A stretch of 51,349 bases of DNA. It comes from Candidatus Dadabacteria bacterium. GTDB lineage: Bacteria; Desulfobacterota_D; UBA1144; Nemesobacterales; Nemesobacteraceae. The notes beneath the pieces are model-generated. The model did not search any database and was not told the DNA's origin. It saw nothing but the letters and a program-made list of their open reading frames with translations. Below are positions 1-10,129 of the stretch, piece after piece. Position numbers and translations under genes: made by a program. Numbering within the stretch: the first letter of the stretch is position 1; every line of letters starts with the position of its first letter. The DNA is taken from contig RKRQ01000089.1 of the NCBI GenBank assembly GCA_007571325.1, forward strand, positions 1 to 51,349, written 5' to 3'.

Positions 1-87
1 GCTAGAAAGGTACTGGTCCACTTCTTAAACAGCGATCAAGATTTGTTAACCTTAATTATATTAAAATTATCAGACTGCTTAGAAATA

Positions 88-179
88 TGGCGGAGAGAGT
101 GGGATTCGAACCCACGAAGGGGCTTTCACCCCTTACTCGATTAGCAATCGAGCGCCTTCGACCACTCGGCCACCTCTCC
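88..179 (-). tRNA. tRNA-Ser (anticodon GCT), 3' CCA encoded
   Basis: Reverse complement starts GGAGAGGTGGCCGAGTGG, has anticodon loop with GCT, long variable arm, TTCGAATCC T-loop and CTCTCTCCG-CCA 3' end. Confidence 0.93.
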
Positions 180-247
180 CAAATTGGTGAAAGACAATGA
201 TAACTCAACGTAAACTAGAGTCAAAACTCTGTTACACCCGACCCTTT

Positions 248-1603
248 TTAACACCTTATCAAAGAAAAAACCTCAAGAGCAATTAGAGCCTCCTGCGCTT
301 TGTTTTCAACAGTACAGTTCTCTCCGTTTTCAAGGAAAACAGTTTGCCCCGGACCGAGTTCGCTACTGCCTTCCTCACGAATGATAAGAGCTTTTCCCTG
401 GAGAATCAGCAGTCGGAGGTTTCTTGAAAATATATTCTCCGTCCTAGCAGACTTGCCGGGAAAAAGAGTCATTTTGATTACTTCTGAGAACTCGCGCTTT
501 TCAATCTTCTCCCTACTTCCCCAAGGATAGTAAACTATTGCCGCGCAGGTTGCCTCTTTCCTGCCCTCCCCTCTGAGTTCCTCTACAAACGCTCCCGCGT
601 CATTTGAGCAGTCAAGGTCTGAAATAAAAACTGCATCTCTAGTTTCAATGACAGCAATATTGTTAAGACCGTTTACGCAAATAAGCCTTGAACTGCTTTT
701 TACAAGAGAATTCTCTGTGTTTCTCGCTACTATATCCCCCTCAAAAACGTTGCCCACTGGATCTTTTGGAAAAAACTCGTAAAAAAGCCGCCATGACCCT
801 ATATCACTCCACGAAAAAGAAGACGGTATTACAACTGCACGCGAAGTCTTCTCCATCACAGCGCGATCAAAAGGGACAGAAGGAATCTTAGCATAAGCAT
901 CCGAATTGATTTTCTGATAGAAAGCTTCTTTTACCGGCGCATATATCTCAGGACAAAGAGCCGCATACTCTTCAATCACAGTGTGGACCCGGAAAACGAA
1001 CATTCCGGTGTTCCAGAAAAAATTCCCCGAGCGCAGATACTCATTTGCAACCTCGGCGGTGGGTTTTTCGACGAATTTTTTCATTCTAAGCCCACCGTAT
1101 TGAATAGATTCTCCACCCTCAATGTAACCGTATCCAGTCTCGGGTGCGGAAGGAGTGACTCCAAAAGACACTATGTAATTATCTTCGGCAAGCGAAATAG
1201 CTCTGCGCACATGGTCACGGAAATTCCCGTCGTCCCCGATAACATGATCCGAAGGAAAAACCATTATCACCGCATTTTCATTCTCAGAAGCAATATTAAG
1301 AATCCCAAGTAGAATCGCAGGGGCAGTGTTTCTCCCCACGGGTTCGGTAACAATTCTTATTTTTCCTAGAAGGTTCTTAGACCGAAGACTCTCTTCAACT
1401 AACAGACGCTGACTTTGCTCAAGCACAATAAAAATATTCTCTGCGGCGACAAGGCGGGCAGCGCGGTTAAGGGTTTCGACCAGAAGCGATTCATCTCCAT
1501 TTATGTTGAGTAACTGCTTGGGAAAAGATTCCCTTGAGAAAGGCCAAAGCCTAGTTCCTCGCCCCCCGGCAAGTATAAGGCAGTAAAGATTTTCTTTAGA
1601 CAT
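248..1603 (-). CDS. manC: mannose-1-phosphate guanylyltransferase with degenerate C-terminal cupin (mannose-6-P isomerase type II-like) domain
   Basis: LAGGRGTRLWPFSRESFPKQLL, FPSDHVI, FVEKPT, WNTGMFVF motifs; C-terminal YYPWG cupin-like segment. Confidence 0.88.
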   Translation of the reverse strand: MSKENLYCLILAGGRGTRLWPFSRESFPKQLLNINGDESLLVETLNRAARLVAAENIFIVLEQSQRLLVEESLRSKNLLGKIRIVTEPVGRNTAPAILLGILNIASENENAVIMVFPSDHVIGDDGNFRDHVRRAISLAEDNYIVSFGVTPSAPETGYGYIEGGESIQYGGLRMKKFVEKPTAEVANEYLRSGNFFWNTGMFVFRVHTVIEEYAALCPEIYAPVKEAFYQKINSDAYAKIPSVPFDRAVMEKTSRAVVIPSSFSWSDIGSWRLFYEFFPKDPVGNVFEGDIVARNTENSLVKSSSRLICVNGLNNIAVIETRDAVFISDLDCSNDAGAFVEELRGEGRKEATCAAIVYYPWGSREKIEKREFSEVIKMTLFPGKSARTENIFSRNLRLLILQGKALIIREEGSSELGPGQTVFLENGENCTVENKAQEALIALEVFSLIRC

Positions 1604-1641
1604 CTTTAGAACTGAGTTCCGGAAAACAAGTTTCTAAAAAG

Positions 1642-3114
1642 TTAATTTACCTGATGAGGCTCTTTTAGAAGGTCCCAGACAGTCTTCACCGGATTAAACG
1701 TGGTGGAAGGAACCTCAACGAAAATCGTTATCCAGTCGGACATAGAACCATTCCAGAGGCCAGGAAGCTCAAGCACCTTTATTTTTTCAGTATCAAAGGT
1801 CTTTTCGGTAATAATTCCAGTTTCCGGGTCAGTAAAATCAGACAGATTGAACTTCTCTCCCTTAAAATTCTTCACTCCGCATACAATATCGACAGGATTA
1901 AAATGAGTTGAACTCTCCCAGATAAGCTGCTGGGGTGAAGAATCCCATTTGACCTCAGCGCTTTCAACTATCTGAAGAGATTTTTTTTCTTCTCCCTCTA
2001 CCCAGAACGGACCGCCTCCAGGTTCACCCAGGTTTTTAACAACGCCGCAGACTCTAATCGGTCTGTTAAGCGCACCAAGTAGTAGCTTTTTTCTGTTGAC
2101 CTCTGAAAGCCCTTTAAGCTCCTGTGAAAGGTCCATAAAAAGCTCTTCCAAACAAAAAGAAATTATCTCCCGCTCCAAGGATTCCGCAACAGGGTCGGAA
2201 AAAAGAGCTTCTATGTAGTGAAAAACTCTTTTTTGTACTGAAAAGAGAAGTCCCCCTAGTGCCTTTTTCCATTTAACCGTATCTTTAAGAAGCCCTTTTT
2301 TTGCCACATTATCTATATTTTTTATAAAAATACAGTCATAAAAAAGTTCATTGAGGTTCTTTAGAAGCGCACCGTGTCCGGCAGGTCTTCTAAGCAGGGA
2401 CCCATCTTTGTCCAGAACAGGTGTGTTTTTCATTGTTACTGCTATCGTATCCGTTTCAGGGTCCTGAACCGAGTAAGTTACGTCAAATGAGATTCCTTCA
2501 TAGGAGAAAAGAGAAACTGCATGGTGCTGCTCTTGGACAAACTGTTCCGCAAAAGCAGGGGGAATAGTAAAATGCATAGAAGCTTTGCAACGCGAACTTA
2601 CGTATCCGAGAGCTTCTCTGAAGTGTTCGCAAAAAGCCGTCTTCGGTTCTCCTCCGTAATTATGAAAAGGCACAAGCCCTTTGGGGATATTGCCGTAACC
2701 CAAGCCCTCACTTCCCAGAAGAGTGTCGAAAAGAAGCCTGAAATTCCCTGAAGAAACAACTTCTTTTACACTCTTCCCCAATCTCTCCTCAAGCAGACCC
2801 GTAAAAGGAAATTTCCTCAAGTTCAAGAGAAACTTTTCAAGTATCTTTTCCTCCTCAGAAGTAGGAACTTTTTTGTCCGAGGAAAAAAGTTCCCGGAGGA
2901 TATTAATATCCCGGAACATTCTTGAAGCCGCTCCAGATGCCGGAACGAATTTACAGACACTCGCTTCGGAAAGAAGACTCTCGTATTTTAGCTGCAGTGC
3001 TTGGAATTCATCTTCTCTCAGTTTTCTTATACCATCGCCAATTGTCGCAGGACGAAGGAGTCTTCTTAATGGATAGCCCTTTTCAAACCGCTCAATCTGT
3101 TTCTGAACATCCAA
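1642..3114 (-). CDS. DUF4301-like protein
   Basis: Motif FVPASGAASRMFRDI and overall length; likely TTG start at 3114 (MDVQKQIERFEKGYP) preceded by GAGAG rather than the 3231 start of the ORF track. Confidence 0.7.
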   Translation of the reverse strand: MDVQKQIERFEKGYPLRRLLRPATIGDGIRKLREDEFQALQLKYESLLSEASVCKFVPASGAASRMFRDINILRELFSSDKKVPTSEEEKILEKFLLNLRKFPFTGLLEERLGKSVKEVVSSGNFRLLFDTLLGSEGLGYGNIPKGLVPFHNYGGEPKTAFCEHFREALGYVSSRCKASMHFTIPPAFAEQFVQEQHHAVSLFSYEGISFDVTYSVQDPETDTIAVTMKNTPVLDKDGSLLRRPAGHGALLKNLNELFYDCIFIKNIDNVAKKGLLKDTVKWKKALGGLLFSVQKRVFHYIEALFSDPVAESLEREIISFCLEELFMDLSQELKGLSEVNRKKLLLGALNRPIRVCGVVKNLGEPGGGPFWVEGEEKKSLQIVESAEVKWDSSPQQLIWESSTHFNPVDIVCGVKNFKGEKFNLSDFTDPETGIITEKTFDTEKIKVLELPGLWNGSMSDWITIFVEVPSTTFNPVKTVWDLLKEPHQVN

Positions 3115-3263
3115 TATAACAACTCTCTGCAGGCACGGAAAATTACCAAAAGCACTACCAGTACCTTTAGTGAAAACTATACATAAAAAACAGTATGTCC
3201 TGTGAATGGTGAAAGGAATTCGGCGGGACAAGCGTAGGATTTAGTGTGACTCTTTAATCGGGG

Positions 3264-3341
3264 TGGCGGGACCGACGGGATTTGAACCCGCGACCTCTGG
3301 CTTGACAGGCCAGCGTTCTAACCAAGCTGAACTACGGCCCC
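3264..3341 (-). tRNA. tRNA-Asp (anticodon GTC), 3' CCA encoded
   Basis: Reverse complement GGGGCCGTAGTTCAGCTTGG...CTGTCAA loop...GGTTCAAATCC...CGGTCCCGCCA. Confidence 0.93.
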
Positions 3342-3355
3342 GTTTAAGAATCAGA

Positions 3356-3430
3356 TGGTGGGCGGTACAGGATTTGAACCTGTGACCCCCTGCTTGTAAG
3401 GCAGGTGCTCTCCCGCTGAGCTAACCGCCC
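3356..3430 (-). tRNA. tRNA-Val (anticodon TAC), 3' CCA encoded
   Basis: Reverse complement GGGCGGTTAGCTCAGCGGGAGAGC...CTTACAA loop...GGTTCAAATCC...ACCGCCCACCA. Confidence 0.94.
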
Positions 3431-3498
3431 GTAAAAAAATGCAGGCAATTTGTATAACTGAATAAAAACTCGTTGTCCAAAACCTGTACGAGGAAGAG

Positions 3499-4449
3499 TT
3501 ACAATCCATGTTCTTCTATGAATTTTTCCGCATCTATGGCCGCCATACATCCAGTTCCAGCAGCAGTTATAGCCTGCTTGTATCTTGTATCCTGTATGTC
3601 CCCCGCTGCAAAAACTCCCGCAACGTTTGTTTCAGAAGTGCCGTTTCCAGTAACCAGGTAACCGCTATCATCCATTTCGAGCTGTCCCTTGAAAATTTCG
3701 CTGTTGGGAGTATGCCCGATCGCTACGAACATACCCTGGCATTCCTTCACGTAACTCTCCCCTGTTACAATATCTTTTATCCGAACTCCCGTTACTCCAC
3801 TTTCTTTTGAACCCTGAACATCCTCAACAATGCTGTTCCAGATAAAATCTATTTTTTCGTTTTCTCTAGCCCGCTGCTGCATTATCGCAGATGCCCTGAG
3901 CTTCTCGCGCCTGTGAACTACTGTAACCCGGGTGGCAAACTTAGTGAGAAAGATAGATTCCTCCATAGCGCTGTCACCTCCTCCTACAACTACAAGTTCC
4001 TTGTCTCTGAAGAAAAACCCGTCGCACGTGGCACATGTTGAAACGCCGTAGCCCAAAAGCTCACGCTCTGAAGGAAGTCCGAGCATCCTCGCTGTCGCGC
4101 CTGAAGAAATAATGAATGTTGAGGCCAGTATCTGCTCATCTTCCGTTGATACTCGAAATGGTCTTTCGGAAAAATCAACCGCGGTTACAGCCTTCCGCAC
4201 GCATCGTGCCCCAAAACGTTCTGCCTGTTCCCTTATAAGATCCATAAGCTCAGGACCCATGATCCCATTTGGAAAACCGGGGAAATTCTCAACATCAGTG
4301 GTAGTCGTGAGTTGTCCACCCGCTTCTGGGCCCTCAAATACTAGAGGCTCAAGATTTGCCCGCGCTGAGTAGAGGGCCGCAGTAAGACCTGCCGGGCCGG
4401 AACCCATGATGACTACCTTATAGATTTGTTTCACTCCAGACCCCCGCAA
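3499..4449 (-). CDS. trxB: thioredoxin reductase
   Basis: GSGPAGLTAALYSARA FAD motif, CATCDG redox motif, GGGDSAMEE NAD(P) motif, FAAGD. Confidence 0.95.
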   Translation of the reverse strand: MRGSGVKQIYKVVIMGSGPAGLTAALYSARANLEPLVFEGPEAGGQLTTTTDVENFPGFPNGIMGPELMDLIREQAERFGARCVRKAVTAVDFSERPFRVSTEDEQILASTFIISSGATARMLGLPSERELLGYGVSTCATCDGFFFRDKELVVVGGGDSAMEESIFLTKFATRVTVVHRREKLRASAIMQQRARENEKIDFIWNSIVEDVQGSKESGVTGVRIKDIVTGESYVKECQGMFVAIGHTPNSEIFKGQLEMDDSGYLVTGNGTSETNVAGVFAAGDIQDTRYKQAITAAGTGCMAAIDAEKFIEEHGL

Positions 4450-4556
4450 TTTCTTTTTAGAACAGGGACTTTATACTACATTCAGGAAGTGGTTTTTCAA
4501 GGGACAGTATAAACTAATGCAGCGGGTACAACCCGTCCGTACAAACGCAGAAACCG

Positions 4557-5633
4557 ATGGAATGCACAACCAAAACTCCGCTTTATGAAAAACACTTAAC
4601 CCGTGGAGCAGTATTCTGTGAAACGGGAGGATTTTCCCTTCCCAAAAATTACGGTGACCCCGAAAAAGAAGTAAACACCGTAAGAAAATCAGTGGGGATT
4701 ATAGATGTTTCAAACAGGGGAAAACTTATCCTGTCAGGAGAAGATCACATAAAATTTCTTCAGGGAATACTTACAAACGACTTAAAGGAAAAGAGCCCAG
4801 GTACAGGGCTATACGCGGCAATACTCACACCTAAAGGGAAAATGATTTCAGATATGAGAGTTTTTAAGAAGGAAGACTCAGTGTATATGGATATAGAACC
4901 CGGCATGAGTGAGGACATAACACAACTTCTCAGAAAATTCAGACTTTCTTACAAAACCGAAGTGCTTGACGTTACAAAGGATTACTGCGTTTTGCACCTA
5001 TGCGGACCGGATTGCGGGAAATTCATAGAAAAACGCTTTGACGTCAGTATCGAACGGATGAACGAATATGATCACCGAACCTCCGGTGAGGTAAAAATAA
5101 TGAAGCTTAATAGAACTGGAGAAACCGGTTTTGACATTCTTTTTCCAAACCGAGATGCCACGGAGGTATGGGACCTCCTCCACTCCCCCTTGCAACTAGA
5201 GCTATCTGGACAGGAAGCTCTTGAAATTCTAAGGATTGAAGCCGGGATTCCTGTTTATGGAAAAGATATGGATATTTCCACAATACCTATTGAAGCCGGT
5301 ATCTGGAACGCCCTTGACTTCAAAAAAGGATGCTATGTGGGACAGGAAGTGATAGCCAGAATAAAGTGGAGAGGAAGGGTCAATTGGCATCTTGCGTATT
5401 TCGAGGCAGAGCAAGATGGTTTCCTATCACCTGAAGATATACTTTTGGTAAAAGAGAAAAAAGTGGGGAGGATAACTTCTTCTATCTACTCTCCGACCCT
5501 CGGCAAAAGGATCGCTATCGGCTATATAAGAAGGGAGTTCCGTGATTTTCAGGGAGAAATAACTGCTAAAGGGGAACAATACCATGATAAAGTAAAGATA
5601 GTGCGAAAACCTTTCCACAGAAGTTTTGAATAG
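4557..5633 (+). CDS. ygfZ: YgfZ/GcvT-family folate-binding protein
   Basis: GCVT-like fold sequence with KGCYVGQEVIAR signature typical of YgfZ. Confidence 0.85.
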   Translation: MECTTKTPLYEKHLTRGAVFCETGGFSLPKNYGDPEKEVNTVRKSVGIIDVSNRGKLILSGEDHIKFLQGILTNDLKEKSPGTGLYAAILTPKGKMISDMRVFKKEDSVYMDIEPGMSEDITQLLRKFRLSYKTEVLDVTKDYCVLHLCGPDCGKFIEKRFDVSIERMNEYDHRTSGEVKIMKLNRTGETGFDILFPNRDATEVWDLLHSPLQLELSGQEALEILRIEAGIPVYGKDMDISTIPIEAGIWNALDFKKGCYVGQEVIARIKWRGRVNWHLAYFEAEQDGFLSPEDILLVKEKKVGRITSSIYSPTLGKRIAIGYIRREFRDFQGEITAKGEQYHDKVKIVRKPFHRSFE

Positions 5634-5646
5634 CTAAAAAAGATGC

Positions 5647-5652
5647 TATAAT
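5647..5652 (+). promoter_or_regulatory. putative -10 box (TATAAT) upstream of mreB; possible -35 TTGAAT at 5626-5631 with a short 15-nt spacer
   Basis: Exact TATAAT match in the intergenic region before mreB; spacer is suboptimal. Confidence 0.35.
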
Positions 5653-5773
5653 TTAAAAGCTAGTTTACATTTAGATGTCAGCCTACTTTCTTTAACTAGG
5701 TCGTATGAGGTGGATTTCTTAGCATGCCCCCATTGTAAATTAGTGTCAGCTTAAAAGAGGTAATAATAAAACA

Positions 5774-6814
5774 ATGGCATTAGGCAAGTTTTTAAAGTTT
5801 TTTTCAAACGACCTAGCAATTGACCTTGGAACTGCAAACACTCTCGTATATGCAAAAGATAACGGAATAGTGTGTAACGAACCGTCTGTGGTGGTGGTAC
5901 ATGATGTTCCGGGACAAGGATCAAGACTCATTGCGGTTGGAAAAGATGCAAGAGAGATGATCGGAAGAACTCCTGGGTCCATTAGAGCCATAAGACCTCT
6001 TCGCGATGGAGTTATAGCTGATTTCGACGCAGCCCAGAAAATGATCGAGTACTTTATAAAGAAATCCAACGGAAACAAAAGAAACTTTATACGCCCGAGG
6101 GTAATAATATCTGTTCCACTTCAGATTACAGAAGTGGAGAAAAGAGCTGTAAGAGAATCGGCCGAAGCCGCGGGGGCAAGGAAAGTATATCTTATCGAAG
6201 AAACAATGTGTGCTGCTATAGGATCCGGTATAGACGTGACGAAACCCTCGGGGCATATGGTGGTTGATATAGGAGGCGGCACCACAGGAATAGGCATTAT
6301 CGCCTTATCCGGAATAGTTGTAAGCAAATCGATCAAGGTTGGCGGAGATAAAATGGATGAAGCAATACAAAACTGGCTAAAAAGAAACCGCAATATAATC
6401 ATTGGATATAGAGCAGCAGAAGAACTTAAGAAGAAATTTTCCTCATATGCAATAGTAAGCAATGTTAAAAAAGTACAGATGAAGGTTACAGGAAGAAACA
6501 ACATTTCCGGTGTTCCTTCAATGCTCTCCATTCATATAGAAGAGATTGAAGAAGCGCTGAGAGACACCACAAATCAGATAATTGAAGCAATTTTAGAAAC
6601 TCTAGAAAGAACCCCGCCCGAACTGTCTGCCGATGTCTATGAATCGGGAATAATGCTCGCCGGAGGAGGCTCTCTTCTCAAAGGACTAGCTGAGCGTATA
6701 CAAGAAGAAACCAGCATCAAAGTAACAAGATCTGAGAACCCTCTTGACTGCGTTGTCATGGGTTCTGGAAAAGCTATTGCAAACATAGAACTTCTTAACT
6801 CGGTAGCAATATAA
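5774..6814 (+). CDS. mreB: rod shape-determining protein MreB
   Basis: IDLGTANTLVY, VVDIGGGTT, LAGGGSLLKGL actin-like motifs. Confidence 0.97.
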   Translation: MALGKFLKFFSNDLAIDLGTANTLVYAKDNGIVCNEPSVVVVHDVPGQGSRLIAVGKDAREMIGRTPGSIRAIRPLRDGVIADFDAAQKMIEYFIKKSNGNKRNFIRPRVIISVPLQITEVEKRAVRESAEAAGARKVYLIEETMCAAIGSGIDVTKPSGHMVVDIGGGTTGIGIIALSGIVVSKSIKVGGDKMDEAIQNWLKRNRNIIIGYRAAEELKKKFSSYAIVSNVKKVQMKVTGRNNISGVPSMLSIHIEEIEEALRDTTNQIIEAILETLERTPPELSADVYESGIMLAGGGSLLKGLAERIQEETSIKVTRSENPLDCVVMGSGKAIANIELLNSVAI

Positions 6815-7009
6815 ACACAGACAATAAGACTCTGTATCTGCTTTGCAGTTACTCTTGTTATCCGTCGTTTTTACTTGAAATTTGAGTTTTTTTTAATATC
6901 TTAATAGCAAGGAATTTCAATGCGTTGCAAGTCATTACAAAAGAGGTTTATTAACAGTATTTTTTCCTAAAAGTTGTAATTAAGTGTTTATTTACCGTTA
7001 GAAATCTTA

Positions 7010-7816
7010 ATGCGGAAGATTTTTAGTAAGTATCAGCTATTTCTATCGCTTATCCTAATAGTTGCGTCAATCAATCTGTTACCCGTACTTTTTGACCTGA
7101 AGAAGAATGAGAACAGCCTTACCACAAGATTGATGCTTAACATTAATCTTAGTTCGGGGACTTTTGCAAACTACGTTAAGGATGGAGTACGATACTATTG
7201 GGATCATTATGTTGACCTAGTAAATACAAGCATTGAAAACTCCCATTTAAAAGCACAGTTGCAGGAAATGGAAGCGCAGAACCTTGTTTTGACAGAAGTA
7301 AGGCTTGAGAACGAAAGACTTAAAAACCTTCTTAATTATAAAGACTCTTTTAAAGTAGAAATGGTGGGAGCAAAAATTATAGGAAGCAACCCTTCAGTCA
7401 TAGGACCCGGTTTCCTCATAGTAGACAGAGGGTCATCTTCAGGGATAAAAAAAGGGTCTCCCGTTTTAAATGATGTCAGAGCTATAGGAACCGTAGATGT
7501 GGTGGGTGAAAAAACTTCCACTGTAATGCTAATGACAAATACTTCAAGCGTAGCTGATGCAATTGTACAGAGAAGTCGTGTACGAGGTATAGTCGTCGGA
7601 GCAGGTAATCATTACGTTATGAAATATATCGAACAGGAGGGTGATATTATAGTCGGAGACAAGATCATATCATCCGGAAAAGATAGTATGTTCCCGAAAA
7701 GCATTGTTATAGGAACCGTAACAAAAATCGAGTTGGATAAAGGACTTAAGAAGGCAAAAATAAAACCGGAAATCGATGTGAGTAAGATTGAAGAGGTACT
7801 AATACCTATTAATTAA
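7010..7816 (+). CDS. mreC: rod shape-determining protein MreC
   Basis: N-terminal TM, coiled coil, GxGFLIVDRGSSSGIKKGSPV, position after mreB. Confidence 0.92.
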   Translation: MRKIFSKYQLFLSLILIVASINLLPVLFDLKKNENSLTTRLMLNINLSSGTFANYVKDGVRYYWDHYVDLVNTSIENSHLKAQLQEMEAQNLVLTEVRLENERLKNLLNYKDSFKVEMVGAKIIGSNPSVIGPGFLIVDRGSSSGIKKGSPVLNDVRAIGTVDVVGEKTSTVMLMTNTSSVADAIVQRSRVRGIVVGAGNHYVMKYIEQEGDIIVGDKIISSGKDSMFPKSIVIGTVTKIELDKGLKKAKIKPEIDVSKIEEVLIPIN

Positions 7817-7845
7817 TCCTCCCGTAAGTTAAATCCGATTGGAAC

Positions 7846-8349
7846 ATGATGAGAATAAACTTCTCTTTTTTTTTCTACCTTTTTTGTTCTTTTCTGTTCA
7901 TAATTATCCAGACATCAGTAATCCCGACCTCTTCATTGGGTAAATTCACCCCTGACCTCAACCTAATTATAATAATATGGCTAGCAATCAGACCTGAAAT
8001 ACCTAATCTGTTCATTCTTGCTTTTCTAAGCGGATTTTTAATGGATATCTTCTCGGCCCAGAACTTGGGATTCCATACAGTCACAAGATTCATTGTGTTT
8101 CTGGGGTTGTGGTCAAGTGTACACAGCTTCAATTACAATCCCAAAAAGCTTTCTTCCCTCCTTGTTGGGTTTTTTGCAGGCACACTCCTTTTGTACCTAT
8201 TGTTGCTTGTACTGTTTCTTTCCAAGCAAGTAGGACAGATAGAATTTTTCAGTGTTGAATTAGCACTCTATCAGGCTATTATTAACACCGTTATCGGCGT
8301 TCCAATCGTAGTGCTTTTGAGAAAACTGGATGGAGTTACTGAAGCGTAG
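7846..8349 (+). CDS. mreD: rod shape-determining protein MreD
   Basis: Multi-TM small protein located between mreC and mrdA. Confidence 0.85.
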   Translation: MMRINFSFFFYLFCSFLFIIIQTSVIPTSSLGKFTPDLNLIIIIWLAIRPEIPNLFILAFLSGFLMDIFSAQNLGFHTVTRFIVFLGLWSSVHSFNYNPKKLSSLLVGFFAGTLLLYLLLLVLFLSKQVGQIEFFSVELALYQAIINTVIGVPIVVLLRKLDGVTEA

Positions 8350-10129
8350 ATTCGCAATAGCTTTTCTTGTCCCAACACTGTTTTTTATCGCCTTCTCGGC
8401 AAGACTGTTTTACCTCCAGATATACAAAGGCGATGTATACAGAAGCTTTTCGGAAAAAAACATCCTTAGGATACTTGAACTTCCTGCGCCCAGAGGGCGG
8501 ATTTTCGACAGGAACGGAGAAAAGATCCTTTTTAACAAACCATCTTTTAACATACAGGTATTTCCTAGAGAAATAACCAATGTAGATAAGCTCGCGGGAC
8601 AACTTTCAGAACTAATAGACAGTCCGAAAGAAGGTCTTCAGAACAAACTTAGTAAAATAGCTAAAAAGAATAGTTTTCATCCTGTTACGATAGCTAAAGA
8701 CATAAGCTGGGAAGAACTTCTCCTTCTTGAGAAAAATAAACAAGCTTTACAGGGAATATTTCTGGAGCTAGAGCCCAAGAGATTCTATCCATATGAAGAA
8801 GCCGTCGTGCTGCTCGGATACACCGGAAGTGCGGATATCAACGAGTTAAAGAACCTCCACATCAAGTCCGGAAGTCAGGTAGGGAAAATAGGCGTAGAGA
8901 AAGCTTTTGACAGCGAACTCAGAGGAGCAGACGGACTTAAATACATCATGGTAGACGCATACGGAAAGGCAATCTCTGATTCTCTCTCCGAATCACTTCC
9001 AACAAACCGCAAAGATAAAAAAATGGTCTACGGAAAAGACTTATACCTAACAATTGATATAGAGTTGCAGAAAGTCGCCTCTGAGGCTCTGGGTGATGAA
9101 AATGGTGCCATAGTCGCAATGGATGTGAGAAGTGGAGAAATCCTAGCAATGGTAAGTCACCCGTTTTATATACCCGAGTTTATCTCAAAAAAAACTTCAA
9201 CCCAAGAACAGGAAAGGAGGAAGAAAAAAGAATCCTTTCTTAACCGTTCAACTCAGGCAACATATCCGCCTGGATCAGTGCTCAAAATAATCACGGCCTT
9301 TGCACTACTGGAGGAAAAAATAGTTAATACGCGATCATCTATACACTGCCCAGGTTACTACTTCGTAAACAAAAAACGTTTTAACTGCTGGCGCAAAGAA
9401 GAAGGACATGGGCATGTGAATCTCTACAAAGCAATTGTCGAATCATGCGATGTATTCTTCTATAAATTCTCCCTGAAACTGGGGGTTGACAGGCTTTACT
9501 CTTACATGAAGCAATTCGGATTGGGGAAGGAAACCGGCATAGTGCTAGCTGAAAAACGGGGAATAAATCCATCAACTGCGTGGAAGAAAAAACATCTGAA
9601 AGAGCGTTGGTATCCGGGTGAAACCGCAATTTTATCAATAGGTCAGGGATATGTAACAACAACCCCTCTTCAAATAAGTGTTATAACCTCAGCAATAGCA
9701 AATGGAGGCAGAATAGTCAAACCAAAGATAAGAAAAACGGATAAAAAAATACTGCCGTTCACAACAGAGGAACCTCAGAGTTTCAACAAAGATTCAATAA
9801 TTTTTCTGAAAAAAGCGCTGCACGATGCAGTAAACGGGCACCAAGGCACCGGTATCTACGCAAAATCAAGCATCGTACCTGTTTCTGGCAAAACAGGTAC
9901 GGCACAGGTTGTTTCGGCACAAGTTGAATCAACTGAAAAACGGTTCCAAGACCACGCTTGGTTCACTTCTTACGCACCATCGGACTCAGCGGAGATAGCC
10001 GTAACCGTTCTTGTTGAAAACGGAGGGAGTGGAGGTTTGGTAGCAGCTCCAATGGCAAAAAAAGTCATTGAAACCTATTTCAGACTAAAAAAAGAACGGA
10101 GTGAGGCTCAAGTTGCTAAATCTAACTAG
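8330..10129 (+). CDS. mrdA: penicillin-binding protein 2
   Basis: PAPRGRIFDRNG, TYPPGSVLKI (SxxK region), SGKTGTAQ (KTG) motifs; overlaps mreD by 20 nt. Confidence 0.95.
   Translation: MELLKRRFAIAFLVPTLFFIAFSARLFYLQIYKGDVYRSFSEKNILRILELPAPRGRIFDRNGEKILFNKPSFNIQVFPREITNVDKLAGQLSELIDSPKEGLQNKLSKIAKKNSFHPVTIAKDISWEELLLLEKNKQALQGIFLELEPKRFYPYEEAVVLLGYTGSADINELKNLHIKSGSQVGKIGVEKAFDSELRGADGLKYIMVDAYGKAISDSLSESLPTNRKDKKMVYGKDLYLTIDIELQKVASEALGDENGAIVAMDVRSGEILAMVSHPFYIPEFISKKTSTQEQERRKKKESFLNRSTQATYPPGSVLKIITAFALLEEKIVNTRSSIHCPGYYFVNKKRFNCWRKEEGHGHVNLYKAIVESCDVFFYKFSLKLGVDRLYSYMKQFGLGKETGIVLAEKRGINPSTAWKKKHLKERWYPGETAILSIGQGYVTTTPLQISVITSAIANGGRIVKPKIRKTDKKILPFTTEEPQSFNKDSIIFLKKALHDAVNGHQGTGIYAKSSIVPVSGKTGTAQVVSAQVESTEKRFQDHAWFTSYAPSDSAEIAVTVLVENGGSGGLVAAPMAKKVIETYFRLKKERSEAQVAKSN

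Noticed and set aside
3344-3550. 68-aa ORF across tRNA-Val
   Set aside because: Contains the peptide LAQRESTCLTSRGSQVQILYRPP, a well-known spurious translation of tRNA sequence.
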